Source of the DNA: Paulinella micropora
Lineage: Eukaryota; Cercozoa; Imbricatea; Euglyphida
NCBI GenBank assembly: GCA_009731375.1
Contig: BJOX01000217.1
Span: forward strand, 26,435 to 90,434
Direction of reading: 5' to 3'
DNA length: 64,000 bases
A model generated the notes under the pieces. The model saw nothing but the letters and a program-made list of their open reading frames with translations. It made no database searches and was not told the origin of the DNA. Made by a program: the position numbers and the translations under genes. The stretch's first letter is position 1, and every line of letters begins with the position of its first letter. Below, in pieces: positions 17,571 to 27,000 of the stretch.

Positions 17571-18383
17571 ATGGATTACCGCGGTGGAAGGAGCTCTAAC
17601 ATTTACTATGTCAATAGCAAAAATAGGATAAACGGCACGGATAGCGATTTTACACACTCAATTGATATGAAAGGGTTAGACAATCCAACACATTGTAAGA
17701 TACTTCATATCTATGTTCCGAAGTCGTATTACTCTGTCGCCAGTCCTTATAACACTTTTATTCTGAGTGAAGATGGCAACGAGGCACTGATTACCATACC
17801 CGAGGGCAACTACACGATGAACAACTTAAAAAATAAGCTAGCCGAGGTGCTAACAGCAGAAAGCCCAAATGACTACACATACACAATAACAAGCAACAAC
17901 ACCAACACCGACCCAGAAGACGGCAAGCTATTATTTACTGTGGCAGACAACGGAGGAATACAACCACGGTTTGTATTTGACGACGAAACAAGGGTCCACG
18001 AAATTATGGGTTTTGAGCGGTCCTCTACTTATTTCTTTGCTAATAATACCATTAGGTCTCCAAATGTCATAATCTTGACTGGCGAAAAAACCTTGTATCT
18101 ACAAAGCGACCTCGTTGGGGAAGGCGATAACCACGTGCTCCAAGAAATATACACGGCGAATGAAATCCCGTTCGGCTCTGTTATCTACGACGGCTCGGGC
18201 AGTGAATACGGCAAAAGATTGTCTACGAGTTCAAGCAATGTGTATCGGTTCTATTTGACTGACGAAAACGACCAAGCCATCAACCTCAACGGCCTCGGCA
18301 TTGTTATGACATTGTTGATTTACCGCGAGACGAATTATTTTAATTTATTTACATCATTTTTTAATTTACTCAAATCTAGGTAA
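17571..18383 (+). CDS. Penton (minor capsid) protein
   Basis: 270 residues. It starts MDYRGGRSSNIYYVNSK and has the layout of PLV/virophage pentons: an early strand with FTHSIDMKG and ILHIYVPKSYYSV, then GNYTMNNLKNKL, a nested beta domain with VHEIMGFE, and a closing jelly-roll strand (GIVMTLLIYRE). It should form fivefold vertices and contact spikes. The C-terminus runs into NLFTSFFNLLKSR and a 10-N gap follows at 18396. The upstream CTAATATATACA is shared with other late genes. Confidence 0.7.
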   Translation: MDYRGGRSSNIYYVNSKNRINGTDSDFTHSIDMKGLDNPTHCKILHIYVPKSYYSVASPYNTFILSEDGNEALITIPEGNYTMNNLKNKLAEVLTAESPNDYTYTITSNNTNTDPEDGKLLFTVADNGGIQPRFVFDDETRVHEIMGFERSSTYFFANNTIRSPNVIILTGEKTLYLQSDLVGEGDNHVLQEIYTANEIPFGSVIYDGSGSEYGKRLSTSSSNVYRFYLTDENDQAINLNGLGIVMTLLIYRETNYFNLFTSFFNLLKSR

Positions 18384-18417
18384 TTAATTAATTTTNNNNN
18401 NNNNNCAAATCTAGATA

Positions 18418-18432
18418 GGGGCCTGCTCCCCC
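18418..18432 (+). terminator. GC-rich hairpin after the penton gene
   Basis: GGGGCCTGCTCCCC, identical in core to the one at 14226, follows the penton gene after a small gap of N. CAAATCTAG occurs on both sides of the N run, so the gap may be a short tandem repeat. Confidence 0.4.
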
Positions 18433-18528
18433 TATAACCCCGCATGAGGTTAGTAAGGTAATTTAGAATTATTTATTTATTTTTTTATCTATAAGATATA
18501 GAACCTTTTGAAAATCGTTTTTGAGATC

Positions 18529-18557
18529 GTAAGTGGTTTTTGAAAAAAAGCACTTAC
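18529..18557 (+). promoter_or_regulatory. Start-adjacent hairpin of the capsid gene
   Basis: GTTTTTGAGATC leads into GTAAGTG, a T-run, GAAAAAAA and CACTTAC; the arms pair over 7 bases plus the T/A core. The ATG lies 5 bases downstream at 18563. TATAAGATATAG lies upstream. Confidence 0.6.
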
Positions 18558-18562
18558 AAAAA

Positions 18563-20050
18563 ATGCCAACTCAGCACGGCGGAGAACTAGATTTTAGCAA
18601 GACTGACTACATCAGTGCTTCTTATCGTTTGAATAAGCTAGCCCCTCGTGAGGGTTCTGGAACATTTGAAGTGAGCACTGCTGGTGGACAAGAACGAAGC
18701 TTTGACCTTATTAGCCGACCTTTTAATCTCGCTCGGTCTTATTTGAGTTTTACTTATACTATGAGAGCGGCTCCTGCCAACACTTATACTAGAATTTTTA
18801 TGGACTGCCTTTCGCAAATTAGCCAGATACAACTTCAGACCCGTAGCGGTGTTTATCTGTGCGACGTTAACAACCTTAGACAAGTGACTAAGATGTTGTG
18901 GAAACCAGAAATGAGTCTTCAAGATTTCTTGGACCTTCCTAACCATGGTGATGCCAGTGGATATGGATGTATGCTCCAAAAGTGTAATGCTAACGGTTTG
19001 ATTAACATTAGTGCTACTGAAGCTATTAGAACTGCCTTTCGTGCGGCGGTTGATGGTAATAACGATGTTGCCGCCTCTACTCAGAACCTGTTGCGAGAGC
19101 CCGTGATTGCCGCTCGCCGTCACGATGATGCTGCTTTGACTACTGGCGTTGGAGCACTGTCCGCCGTAAATGTTAATTACAACGAGGCGAAGTATCTTGT
19201 TGGAAGTGGAGCGAATGCCGCTTTGGCTATTAATGTTAAAATTCCTTTGGGTATGATTATTAACACTATTTTCGCACTTGATAAGACTATTATGTTTCCA
19301 GAGATTTTGACTATGCGCATTGTGTGGAGCGCCACTGATAGAACTGGTTATACAGTGACTAATGGTGCTGCTACTGCTATTAGCACTGCCTATCTTGCCG
19401 CACTAAATGCTACAATGCCTATGGCTGTATCCGCTGATGTCACCAATCTCGCCTTGTTTCTTGCTGTTGAAACGAACCCCGATGTCATTCAATCAATCCA
19501 GCAGAAGATTGCTAGCCCTGAAGGTATGAGTTTCAATATTGATTATCCCTATGTTTATAAGAATACGACAGCAGCAAGCACAAGTCAAAACATTATTATG
19601 CGATTTGACAGAGGCCACGGTCGCCGTTTGAAGAAGATTTATCACTCTGTTTTTAACACCGAAGAAAGGAAGAACACAGCTTATGACCACGATAACCGTG
19701 CCGCCGCTAAGGTTGTCAATTTTTACACTACTCTGGACGGTTCCCGCCAGCAAGAATTCAACATTGACTGTGCCGCCGAAGAAGACTATATGTACCTGAA
19801 ACCAAAGATTGAGGGTTCGGCCTTGTTGAATAACGATGTGTATAAATACAACTGGTTCTGGGCTGATGCTTGGGATAATACCCGTCCGCTATATAGCAAG
19901 GATCAAAATGAAATCAGTGGTTTAAGCCTTGATACTGAGCGACGATGGGAGTTTATTGCGACCACCGCGAATGCTGCCTTCAACCACTACACCGTGGCAA
20001 TCACTCAGCGGGAGGTTCAGGTTAAGGCGAATATGATTACAATAAGTTAA
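18563..20050 (+). CDS. Major capsid protein (double jelly-roll)
   Basis: About 495 residues from ATG 18563 (MPTQHGGELDF), preferred because it follows the conserved hairpin; the frame is open 30 bases further up. Size, position after the penton and the beta-rich composition fit the PLV double-jelly-roll capsid protein. Visible landmarks are SFDLISRPFNLARSYLSFTY, a central DKTIMFPEILTMRIVW (end of first jelly roll), FNIDYPYVYKN, and a C-terminal YNWFWADAWDN with HYTVAITQREVQVKANM. It forms the hexons of the icosahedral shell. Assignment is by architecture, not a database hit. Confidence 0.8.
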   Translation: MPTQHGGELDFSKTDYISASYRLNKLAPREGSGTFEVSTAGGQERSFDLISRPFNLARSYLSFTYTMRAAPANTYTRIFMDCLSQISQIQLQTRSGVYLCDVNNLRQVTKMLWKPEMSLQDFLDLPNHGDASGYGCMLQKCNANGLINISATEAIRTAFRAAVDGNNDVAASTQNLLREPVIAARRHDDAALTTGVGALSAVNVNYNEAKYLVGSGANAALAINVKIPLGMIINTIFALDKTIMFPEILTMRIVWSATDRTGYTVTNGAATAISTAYLAALNATMPMAVSADVTNLALFLAVETNPDVIQSIQQKIASPEGMSFNIDYPYVYKNTTAASTSQNIIMRFDRGHGRRLKKIYHSVFNTEERKNTAYDHDNRAAAKVVNFYTTLDGSRQQEFNIDCAAEEDYMYLKPKIEGSALLNNDVYKYNWFWADAWDNTRPLYSKDQNEISGLSLDTERRWEFIATTANAAFNHYTVAITQREVQVKANMITIS

Positions 20051-20149
20051 CCCCGCCAGGGAGGTAATAGGTTTTTAATTTTTGATAGTTAATTTATTTT
20101 TTTAACAATATATAACCTACGAAGCTTACACAAAACATTTTTTGAGGTT

Positions 20150-20182
20150 GTAGGAGGTTTTTTGTAAAAAAAAAGCTCCTAC
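20150..20182 (+). promoter_or_regulatory. Start-adjacent hairpin of the spike gene
   Basis: TTTTTTGAGGTT, then GTAGGAG, T-run, GT, A-run and CTCCTAC; the arms are fully complementary over 7 bases. The ATG is one base downstream at 20184. Confidence 0.6.
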
Positions 20183-20183
20183 T

Positions 20184-21437
20184 ATGACCACTCACCAAAG
20201 AAATTTGATAGCACAAAATCCCGACGGCGACTTCGTAAATGTTAAAGTCGGGTATGACGGACACGTTGAAACTAATAATATGAAAACCTCCTTTGGTGAA
20301 GCATTAACCAGTTCATTAACACCAGTATTACAGGAAATCTTTCCCTACACAGTTAATACACGTATATGGACATTAACACAAACAGATGCGAAAGTAGCAT
20401 TTAATGCGAATATGGCTGAATTGAAAACGGATGCGAAAGCTACCGCCGATGCTATTATGGTAAGCAAAAAAAGAATTAAATACAGAACTGGGATGGGAGT
20501 TATGTGTCGCTTCACTGCCTTATGGAATACTGATGAAGCCAAGGACTACTATTCATTTATTGGCATTGGTGATAGCGTATTAGATAATGGTTTCTATTTT
20601 TACAAGACCAAAAATGACGGTATGAATATTCTCCATACCAAAGCAGGAGTGCCTACCTTGGTTTCACAAGCGGGCTGGAATGACCCGTGTAATGGAACAG
20701 GAGATATGCCTAACATGGATTGGACGAAGGGAAATGTATTTCAAATTCAGTTCCAATATTTAGGCTTTGGCGCTATTAAGTTTTCAATTGAGAACCCCAC
20801 GACTGGAGCATTCCAACAAGTCCATATGATTAAGTATGCGAATGCCAACACGGGTGTCAGTCTGCGAAATACTACTCTCCCGTTTGTGGCACGAATATTT
20901 AATAATGGCGGAACTGGAATACAAATATTAAAAACAGCTAGTTGTAGTATGTTTATTGAGGGCGCCAACACTATTAATACAAGCATATCGAACGAAGCGG
21001 AAGGAGATGAAAAGGCGAGCACTACTGAAAGTCCAATTCTCAGCATAAAAAATAAAACGCTTTTTAATAATGCCGCAACAAATTATTCGATCGTTTACCC
21101 AACTCTCGTGAGCATATCAAACGAAGATGCTAAAGTTAATATAGTGCGAATTGTAAAAACGACTGGAGCACTTACGGCGGAGAACTTTGCCGATATCGAT
21201 GCCACAACTTCAATCGTGTCCAAAGATACTAGTGCGACTGCCCTCGGTGGTGCTGTTATAACGGACGTCATTCTTAAACTTTATGTTAATGCTACTTCTA
21301 GCCAGCTTATTGACCTGCGAACTTACGATGTTCAACTATCTCCCGGTGAAAATCTAACATTTTTACAAAAGTCTGTATCAACTGTTGCTAATGGAGGAAA
21401 TGTGAGTGTTATCGTTAATTTTTTAGAAGACCAGTGA
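20184..21437 (+). CDS. Spike/receptor-type virion protein, shared with E2
   Basis: 417 residues. After a polar start it contains KYRTGMGVMCRFTALW, IGIGDSVLDNGFYFY, WNDPCNGTGDMP, GNVFQIQFQYLGFGAIKFSIENPTTG and HMIKYANAN, ending in a beta region and FLEDQ. E2 encodes a homologue at 49488-50720 with the same landmarks, but in the opposite orientation relative to its capsid gene. The pattern fits a surface protein of PLVs and algal viruses. Exact role is inferred from position and late-type hairpin. Confidence 0.65.
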   Translation: MTTHQRNLIAQNPDGDFVNVKVGYDGHVETNNMKTSFGEALTSSLTPVLQEIFPYTVNTRIWTLTQTDAKVAFNANMAELKTDAKATADAIMVSKKRIKYRTGMGVMCRFTALWNTDEAKDYYSFIGIGDSVLDNGFYFYKTKNDGMNILHTKAGVPTLVSQAGWNDPCNGTGDMPNMDWTKGNVFQIQFQYLGFGAIKFSIENPTTGAFQQVHMIKYANANTGVSLRNTTLPFVARIFNNGGTGIQILKTASCSMFIEGANTINTSISNEAEGDEKASTTESPILSIKNKTLFNNAATNYSIVYPTLVSISNEDAKVNIVRIVKTTGALTAENFADIDATTSIVSKDTSATALGGAVITDVILKLYVNATSSQLIDLRTYDVQLSPGENLTFLQKSVSTVANGGNVSVIVNFLEDQ

Positions 21438-21494
21438 TGTAGATATTTTAATTAATTTTGTAATATTTTTTTTCTAATATAATAATATAGTAAT

Positions 21495-22905
21495 ATGTTT
21501 TACCGTCGTAAGTTATACCGCATTGGAGGGCTGCGGTTTCTAACAAAAGTGTCTATCAAATCGCACATAAGAATACTTATAAGCAAATTTGCTGATGGAG
21601 AAGTGTTGAACCCAGAAGATAGCGATTTCGTGCGAGCTGATAACCCATCATCCAGGAATAAAAGATGGCATCATTGACGTTGGAAGTAATTCAAAGACGG
21701 GAAGCAAACACTTTCGCGCGAATGGTAAGCCGTTTTCGTGGAATTGCTGTGTTGACCTCATGGGGCTTAGTGAATCAAAAAAAATGGCGAGAGTGTTGAA
21801 AGATGCGAGCAGGAATACGATAAGACCACAAATACAAGAATATCTAGACCGTGTGGCTATTGACGCATTCATAGAACCCCGATACTTATGCGAAATAAGT
21901 GGAGATATATATGAGCGGGTTGATGTTCACGTCGACCATCACTTTGACCTCATACAATTCAAAGACATCCTTNNNNNNNNNNNNNNNNNNNNNNNNNNNN
22001 NNNNNNNNNNNNNNNNNNNNNNNNNNNNNNNNNNNNNNNNNNNNNNNNNNNNNNNNNNNNNNNNNNNNNNNNNNNNNNNNNNNNNNNNNNNNNNNNNNNN
22101 NNNNNNNNNNNNNNNNNNNNNNNNNNNNNNNNNNNNNNNNNNNNNNNNNNNNNNNNNNNNNNNNNNNNNNNNNNNNNNNNNNNNNNNNNNNNNNNNNNNN
22201 NNNNNNNNNNNNNNNNNNNNNNNNNNNNNNNNNNNNNNNNNNNNNNNNNNNNNNNNNNNNNNNNNNNNNNNNNNNNNNNNNNNNNNNNNNNNNNNNNNNN
22301 NNNNNNNNNNNNNNNNNNNNNNNNNNNNNNNNNNNNNNNNNNNNNNNNNNNNNNNNNNNNNNNNNNNNNNNNNNNNNNNNNNNNNNNNNNNNNNNNNNNN
22401 NNNNNNNNNNNNNNNNNNNNNNNNNNNNNNNNNNNNNNNNNNNNNNNNNNNNNGCATCATTGACGTTGGAAGTAATTCAAAGACGGGAAGCAAACACTTT
22501 CGCGCGAATGGTAAGCCGTTTTCGTGGAATTGCTGTGTTGACCTCATGGGGCTTAGTGAATCAAAAAAAATGGCGAGAGTGTTGAAAGATGCGAGCAGGA
22601 ATACGATAAGACCACAAATACAAGAATATCTAGACCGTGTGGCTATTGACGCATTCATAGAACCCCGATACTTATGCGAAATAAGTGGAGATATATATGA
22701 GCGGGTTGATGTTCACGTCGACCATCACTTTGACCTCATACAATTCAAAGACATCCTTGAACAATATATTGAAGTTAATAGAGAATTAGAAGTTGAAGAC
22801 GGCTTATTGAAAGAACCGCACTTCACTAAGTTTAGCGACTTTCACAAACAGAAAGCAATACTGCGAATAATAAAAAAAGAAATCAATGTTAGAGGTAGAT
22901 TATAG
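21495..22905 (+). CDS. DCL-like (DUF3223) plus HNH-like protein, interrupted by an assembly gap
   Basis: The 5' part (21495-21677) reads MFYRRKLYRIGG to EDSDFVRAD in one frame; the rest continues in another frame as HPGIKDGIIDVGSNS, GKPFSWNCCVDLMG, then a helix and CEISGDIYERVDVHVDHHFDL, ending INVRGRL. The HPG-K-G-I-VG-CV pattern fits the DCL/DUF3223 fold, and the C-x2-SG plus HVDHH fits a small HNH-type zinc/nuclease motif. A 305-base block is present on both sides of 481 N (21973-22453). That looks like an assembly artefact that duplicated part of one gene. The frame change near 21655 may be error or real damage. Probable role in DNA processing. Confidence 0.55.
21668..22758 (+). repeat. 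Identical 305-bp block flanking an N gap
   Basis: 21668-21972 and 22454-22758 appear identical base for base and are separated only by N. Identity over 305 bases inside one reading frame points to a scaffolding overlap rather than a biological duplication. Confidence 0.8.
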
Positions 22906-23175
22906 AAACTTTTTCAATTCGTCTTTATTACTACACCACGGCTGGCGGACTAACCATTCAATATATGGCTTGTCAATCTTGGCAATGTCTTCTATTTTTT
23001 TGCCCTTGTATTTGCCGAAATGAAATACGTCTTTTGGTTGAGCATTTCTCATTTCTTCAAGCGCTTTTATTTCGTCGTGGATTACCTTTTGAACATCTTC
23101 CAGCGAGAAGGATTTTTTTTCGCCTTCGATGGAAAGTTGTTGGAACTTCTCACACAGTCTAGTAAGGGTAGACAT
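22900..23175 (-). CDS. Small ExoX-C/DUF3820-like protein
   Basis: 91 residues. The C-terminal half (FHFGKYKGKKIEDIAKIDKP, then YIEWLVRQPWC) matches the FGKYKG...YI-W pattern of the small domain found at the C-terminus of exonuclease X and in many viral stand-alone proteins. The N-terminal half is helical. It lies convergent to the DCL-like gene, overlapping its end by a few bases. Probable nucleic-acid-binding accessory protein. Confidence 0.65.
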   Translation of the reverse strand: MSTLTRLCEKFQQLSIEGEKKSFSLEDVQKVIHDEIKALEEMRNAQPKDVFHFGKYKGKKIEDIAKIDKPYIEWLVRQPWCSNKDELKKFL

Positions 23176-23299
23176 ATTATGGTGGTGGGGGTATATAGTA
23201 GGAAGGAAAAAAAATTAAATAAATAATAGTAGAAACCTGCTGTCTCTACAACTCAGCACTTTTAAAAAATATATTTTATAATGTATAGTTTTTGAGATT

Positions 23300-23328
23300 G
23301 TAAGTGGTTTTTGAAAAAAACCACTTAC
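23300..23328 (+). promoter_or_regulatory. Start-adjacent hairpin of the lipase gene
   Basis: TTTTTGAGATT, then GTAAGTGGTTTTT, GAAA and AAACCACTTAC: the longest perfect version of the motif. The ATG is two bases downstream at 23331. TATAATGTATAG lies immediately upstream. Confidence 0.65.
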
Positions 23329-23330
23329 AG

Positions 23331-24020
23331 ATGTCTGAGTGGATTGTCTTTGTAAAAGCTTACTCTGCTAAACACGGTATAAGCTACAAGGAGGCGTTGA
23401 AAAAGGCGGGTAAGGCGTACCGAAGGCAAAAAGGCGGAAATGCGGAGTTATCAGAGGATGTATATTCGCCATCGTCTGAACGAAAAGGGGTTGACGGATG
23501 GAAGCCAGTCGCTAGCAAAGAGAAGTCAACAGTATATGAAAAAGATGGTAAAGCGATTGTAGCATTTAGAGGAAGTGCGGATAAGCGGGACCTGCTAACG
23601 GACGTCGCGCTGGTAAAGGGAGTATTAAAAAGAACTCCGAGATACAAAGAAGAGCAGAAGCTGGTTGATGAAGTCATAAAGAAATATGGTAAGGATAACG
23701 TAGAGCTGACGGGTCATAGCCTTGGCGGGACGATAGCGAAAGACCTGAGCCGACAGACGGGAGTAAGAGCGACCACATACAATAAAGGCAGCAGCACGAA
23801 GGACCTCATTGAAGGAGTTATCGACCGAGTAGCCACTAGGGTAAATCCGAAAGGAAAGCGGGCAAAGACTGCGAGGCTGACCACGAACTACCGAACCGCA
23901 TTCGACCCCGTTTCATTACTAGGGGCGACGGCGGTAAATACTAAGTTAGTGAAGCCGACGAGGGGCGTTCATACGATTAGAAGCTTCAAAGGTAAAGGAG
24001 CCAAAAAAATATATTTATAA
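23331..24020 (+). CDS. Class 3-type lipase
   Basis: About 229 residues from ATG 23331, just after the hairpin. The N-terminal segment (WIVFVKAYSAKHGISYKEAL) is a short helical domain also seen in other virion-associated proteins. The hydrolase core has AIVAFRGSADKRDLLTD (oxyanion side), VELTGHSLGGTIAKDL with the nucleophile Ser in GHSLGG, FDPVSLLG with the likely Asp, and GVHTIRSF with the likely His. Expected to hydrolyse lipids during entry or egress. Sharing the hairpin with capsid and ATPase suggests late expression. Confidence 0.8.
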   Translation: MSEWIVFVKAYSAKHGISYKEALKKAGKAYRRQKGGNAELSEDVYSPSSERKGVDGWKPVASKEKSTVYEKDGKAIVAFRGSADKRDLLTDVALVKGVLKRTPRYKEEQKLVDEVIKKYGKDNVELTGHSLGGTIAKDLSRQTGVRATTYNKGSSTKDLIEGVIDRVATRVNPKGKRAKTARLTTNYRTAFDPVSLLGATAVNTKLVKPTRGVHTIRSFKGKGAKKIYL

Positions 24021-24031
24021 AGTTTACCTGT

Positions 24032-27000
24032 TCATAATTCATTTGATAGTCCAACATCGTTCAAGCATGTGGCACGACTTAAAGCAACATATAACAAATT
24101 CATTGACACGCTGTCTATATTTATCCACACTGGTGTTGTTCGGCCCTGTGCGCAGTGGATGGTGGATGAGAATGTCGGCTGGATGTCAGCATACGGTTTC
24201 TTGTCTGGTATCGTTTTTTTTCTATCAAATTTCTGCTCAATATTGTCAATCGTAATGAATATATGTTCTTTGGTATCTTTGGTAATAGTGTGAATATCGC
24301 CATTATGAACTTTTTTTGAAATTGTATTACAACGAAACACAACCTGATGACCTGTTTTAAGAGGTTTATTTTGTAGCATTTTGTTATTGCTTTCATGAAC
24401 ATTGTTGTTAGAGTGGTGTAATATTAAAGGCGGGTTAGGGTCAGTCGGTTTAGGGTGCGGCTTAACTTGCTTATTAAGAGCATCTAATTCTTCAAGTGTT
24501 AGTATATCAGGTAGGCAGTCTTTTGCTTTATGCTGGCTAAGCTCATTGCCGCCGACCTTGTAATAGTCTTCTACCTTATTTAAGATAGATTGTAGAACTA
24601 GGTCTTTGGCCTGTCTGTAATTTGTATCAAGATTTATTTTTGTAAATAGCTTGAAAGTTTTTGACTTGTGGAATGGTTCGGATGTTGGGTCTGGGCAAGG
24701 AAGCTGTGCTAAGTGGCCAAACAGAATAATTGATACTCCGCCGAATGGTCTGTTGATTTTGGTGTATTTTCTAAGCATATGGTCCAGACTTTCTAAATTC
24801 TTAGAAGTAAGCATAGAAACTTCATCAATAGTTATTCTGTGCTTAATGGCGTCTTCGCCGACTGGTATCGGTAGCGGTAGCCTATGATATAGCATTGTTA
24901 GTATTTTTTGGAGTGTATATTCAGAATTAATAACTTGGCGGGCATTGTGTGTCATAGCGGTTGATAAAGTCTTTTTGTCTTTGAAATGTTCGTTAGTGTA
25001 TTTTGATGGCTGACCAGTTAGGTATTTAATCATTTCAGATTTACCCGTTCCAGCTTTGCCGTGAATGAGTAATAATTCTTGTTCTGGTAAAGGTTTGTAT
25101 TCGTCTTTGGTGCTATAGTCAGGAAGCTGGACGTTTTCAAAGGCAGAGAACTCTGGATATTGTTTATGTGGCGTTTCTAAGAATTTTTGTAATGGCAGTA
25201 GGTCTTTGAAACCGCTATGTCGCTGGTATGTTATCTGCGGTTCGCCATTTATGTAGGAAACGAAACAAGTCATATTAAGCTGTGGGGCAATGAACTCATC
25301 CTGTTCTAAAACCTCGGGACGAAATTCTCTTCCTGTTTTCATATATTCGCCTTCGTATGCGATACTGTCTGTATTAGAATATAGTAAAGTTCGCCCACTA
25401 TTTACAAGCTTTAACATTTGGTTGTGAAGAACTATCTTTTGGTATGCTAGCACATAACCAGTTAAATGAGACATTTGAAATATGTTGTCTGTTGGGTTTG
25501 TGTCTTGGTATGTGTAAATCATTCGCTCTGGTAGCAGGTCGTCCTTCATTTCGGCATACCTTTCTTTGTCGTATGGAACTCGTTTCAGGAACAATAACCT
25601 ATACCCTTTTTCTTTCATCATAAAATGTATTCGCTCGTTGTATGATTTTGAAATAGTAGATACTTGCTGAGTGCGGTGTATGTTAGTGTTCAGAGTGCCT
25701 ACCAGTAAGTTGGTTGCTTTGGCTAAGGTGTTTTGTTCGTATCCAGGCGTATCGCAGTAATAATCTTCCATATTTAATGTAAGGTCTGAGAAGGTTTTGA
25801 AGGGGTTGAAGTGGTCGTCTGCTATGTAAATTCTCTTAATAAATATCTTAACTCCTTGGTCGAACATATATAACAATGCGGGGATTGGTTGGCATTGCGT
25901 TCCCTTTGTGGTGTAGCCGTTGAAGAACGTTGGCACTGTAAGGTGCGCCTGGTCATAATCGAATACCGCATAACCGTGTAGAGGTTTGACCATATCGTAG
26001 TATTCTTGCGTCATATTTTGGTTTATGTTAAGTATGTTGCGAGGCGCCGTTGGATATTCATTGAAGTATGACGACATTTCTCCCATATTACCTAACGAAG
26101 CATTTGTATAGGCTTTGACCATATCAATCTGGTGTATCTTGCTGGGGTTCTTGGCATGATGTTTAAAGATATGATGAAAAGGTATTTCACCAGATTTCAC
26201 GTGCCTTAGTATGTTGGGCTCCGTAATTTGTGTATGGAACTTAGGCTTATGTTTTTTTATAAGGCACTCTATAAATAATTGTTTGAAGTATGATGGCAAT
26301 GACCAGGCCGATGTATCTTTAGGAACGAATGAAGCATGTTTGAAGCGGTCTGAGCATTTATAGTTTAGCTTGTTTTCTTTATCTACTATTCCTACAACGT
26401 TTCCAGATTGGTCCGTCATTGAATAACACTCCTTATGTTCTAATTCGAGTTTGGTTTGGATATTGTTCAGTTCTTCCTGCGATACCCATTTGTTCTCGTA
26501 TTGGTTTGTAGATAGTTTCACATTACTTGCTTCGTGGTTAGTAGCATATTGTGGCCGTGGCTCTGGTATGTTTTCGTTAATATCGTATAATAGTTCGATA
26601 GATTTAATGTGTTGGATACAAACGTCTTTTTGTTTTCCTTGTATTAATGTGGCGTGATAATCATTACATCTGATTATTATCTGTTTCGGGTATTCCTTAG
26701 TAGATGCTCGCCATAATATATTCATACCATCAAATACATAAATCCTACATCGGATGAAGTCTTCCATTTCGTCAATGTCTTTTTCTGTCGCGTATTTGAT
26801 TTCCTTAAAGCGGTCTATTATAATATGGTCTCGCTTTCGTTTTCTATTGTTTGGGTTTGGAAAGTCTTTCATAATACATTCCAGCACACAGTTTATTTCA
26901 CCCTGTGCCATTGGTATGACAGCATTATTTTGCGGATTAACTTGGTCGATTGTAATGACTTTAAGGTCTTTGTCTTCTCTTTGTTCGTAAAATCTGGCTT

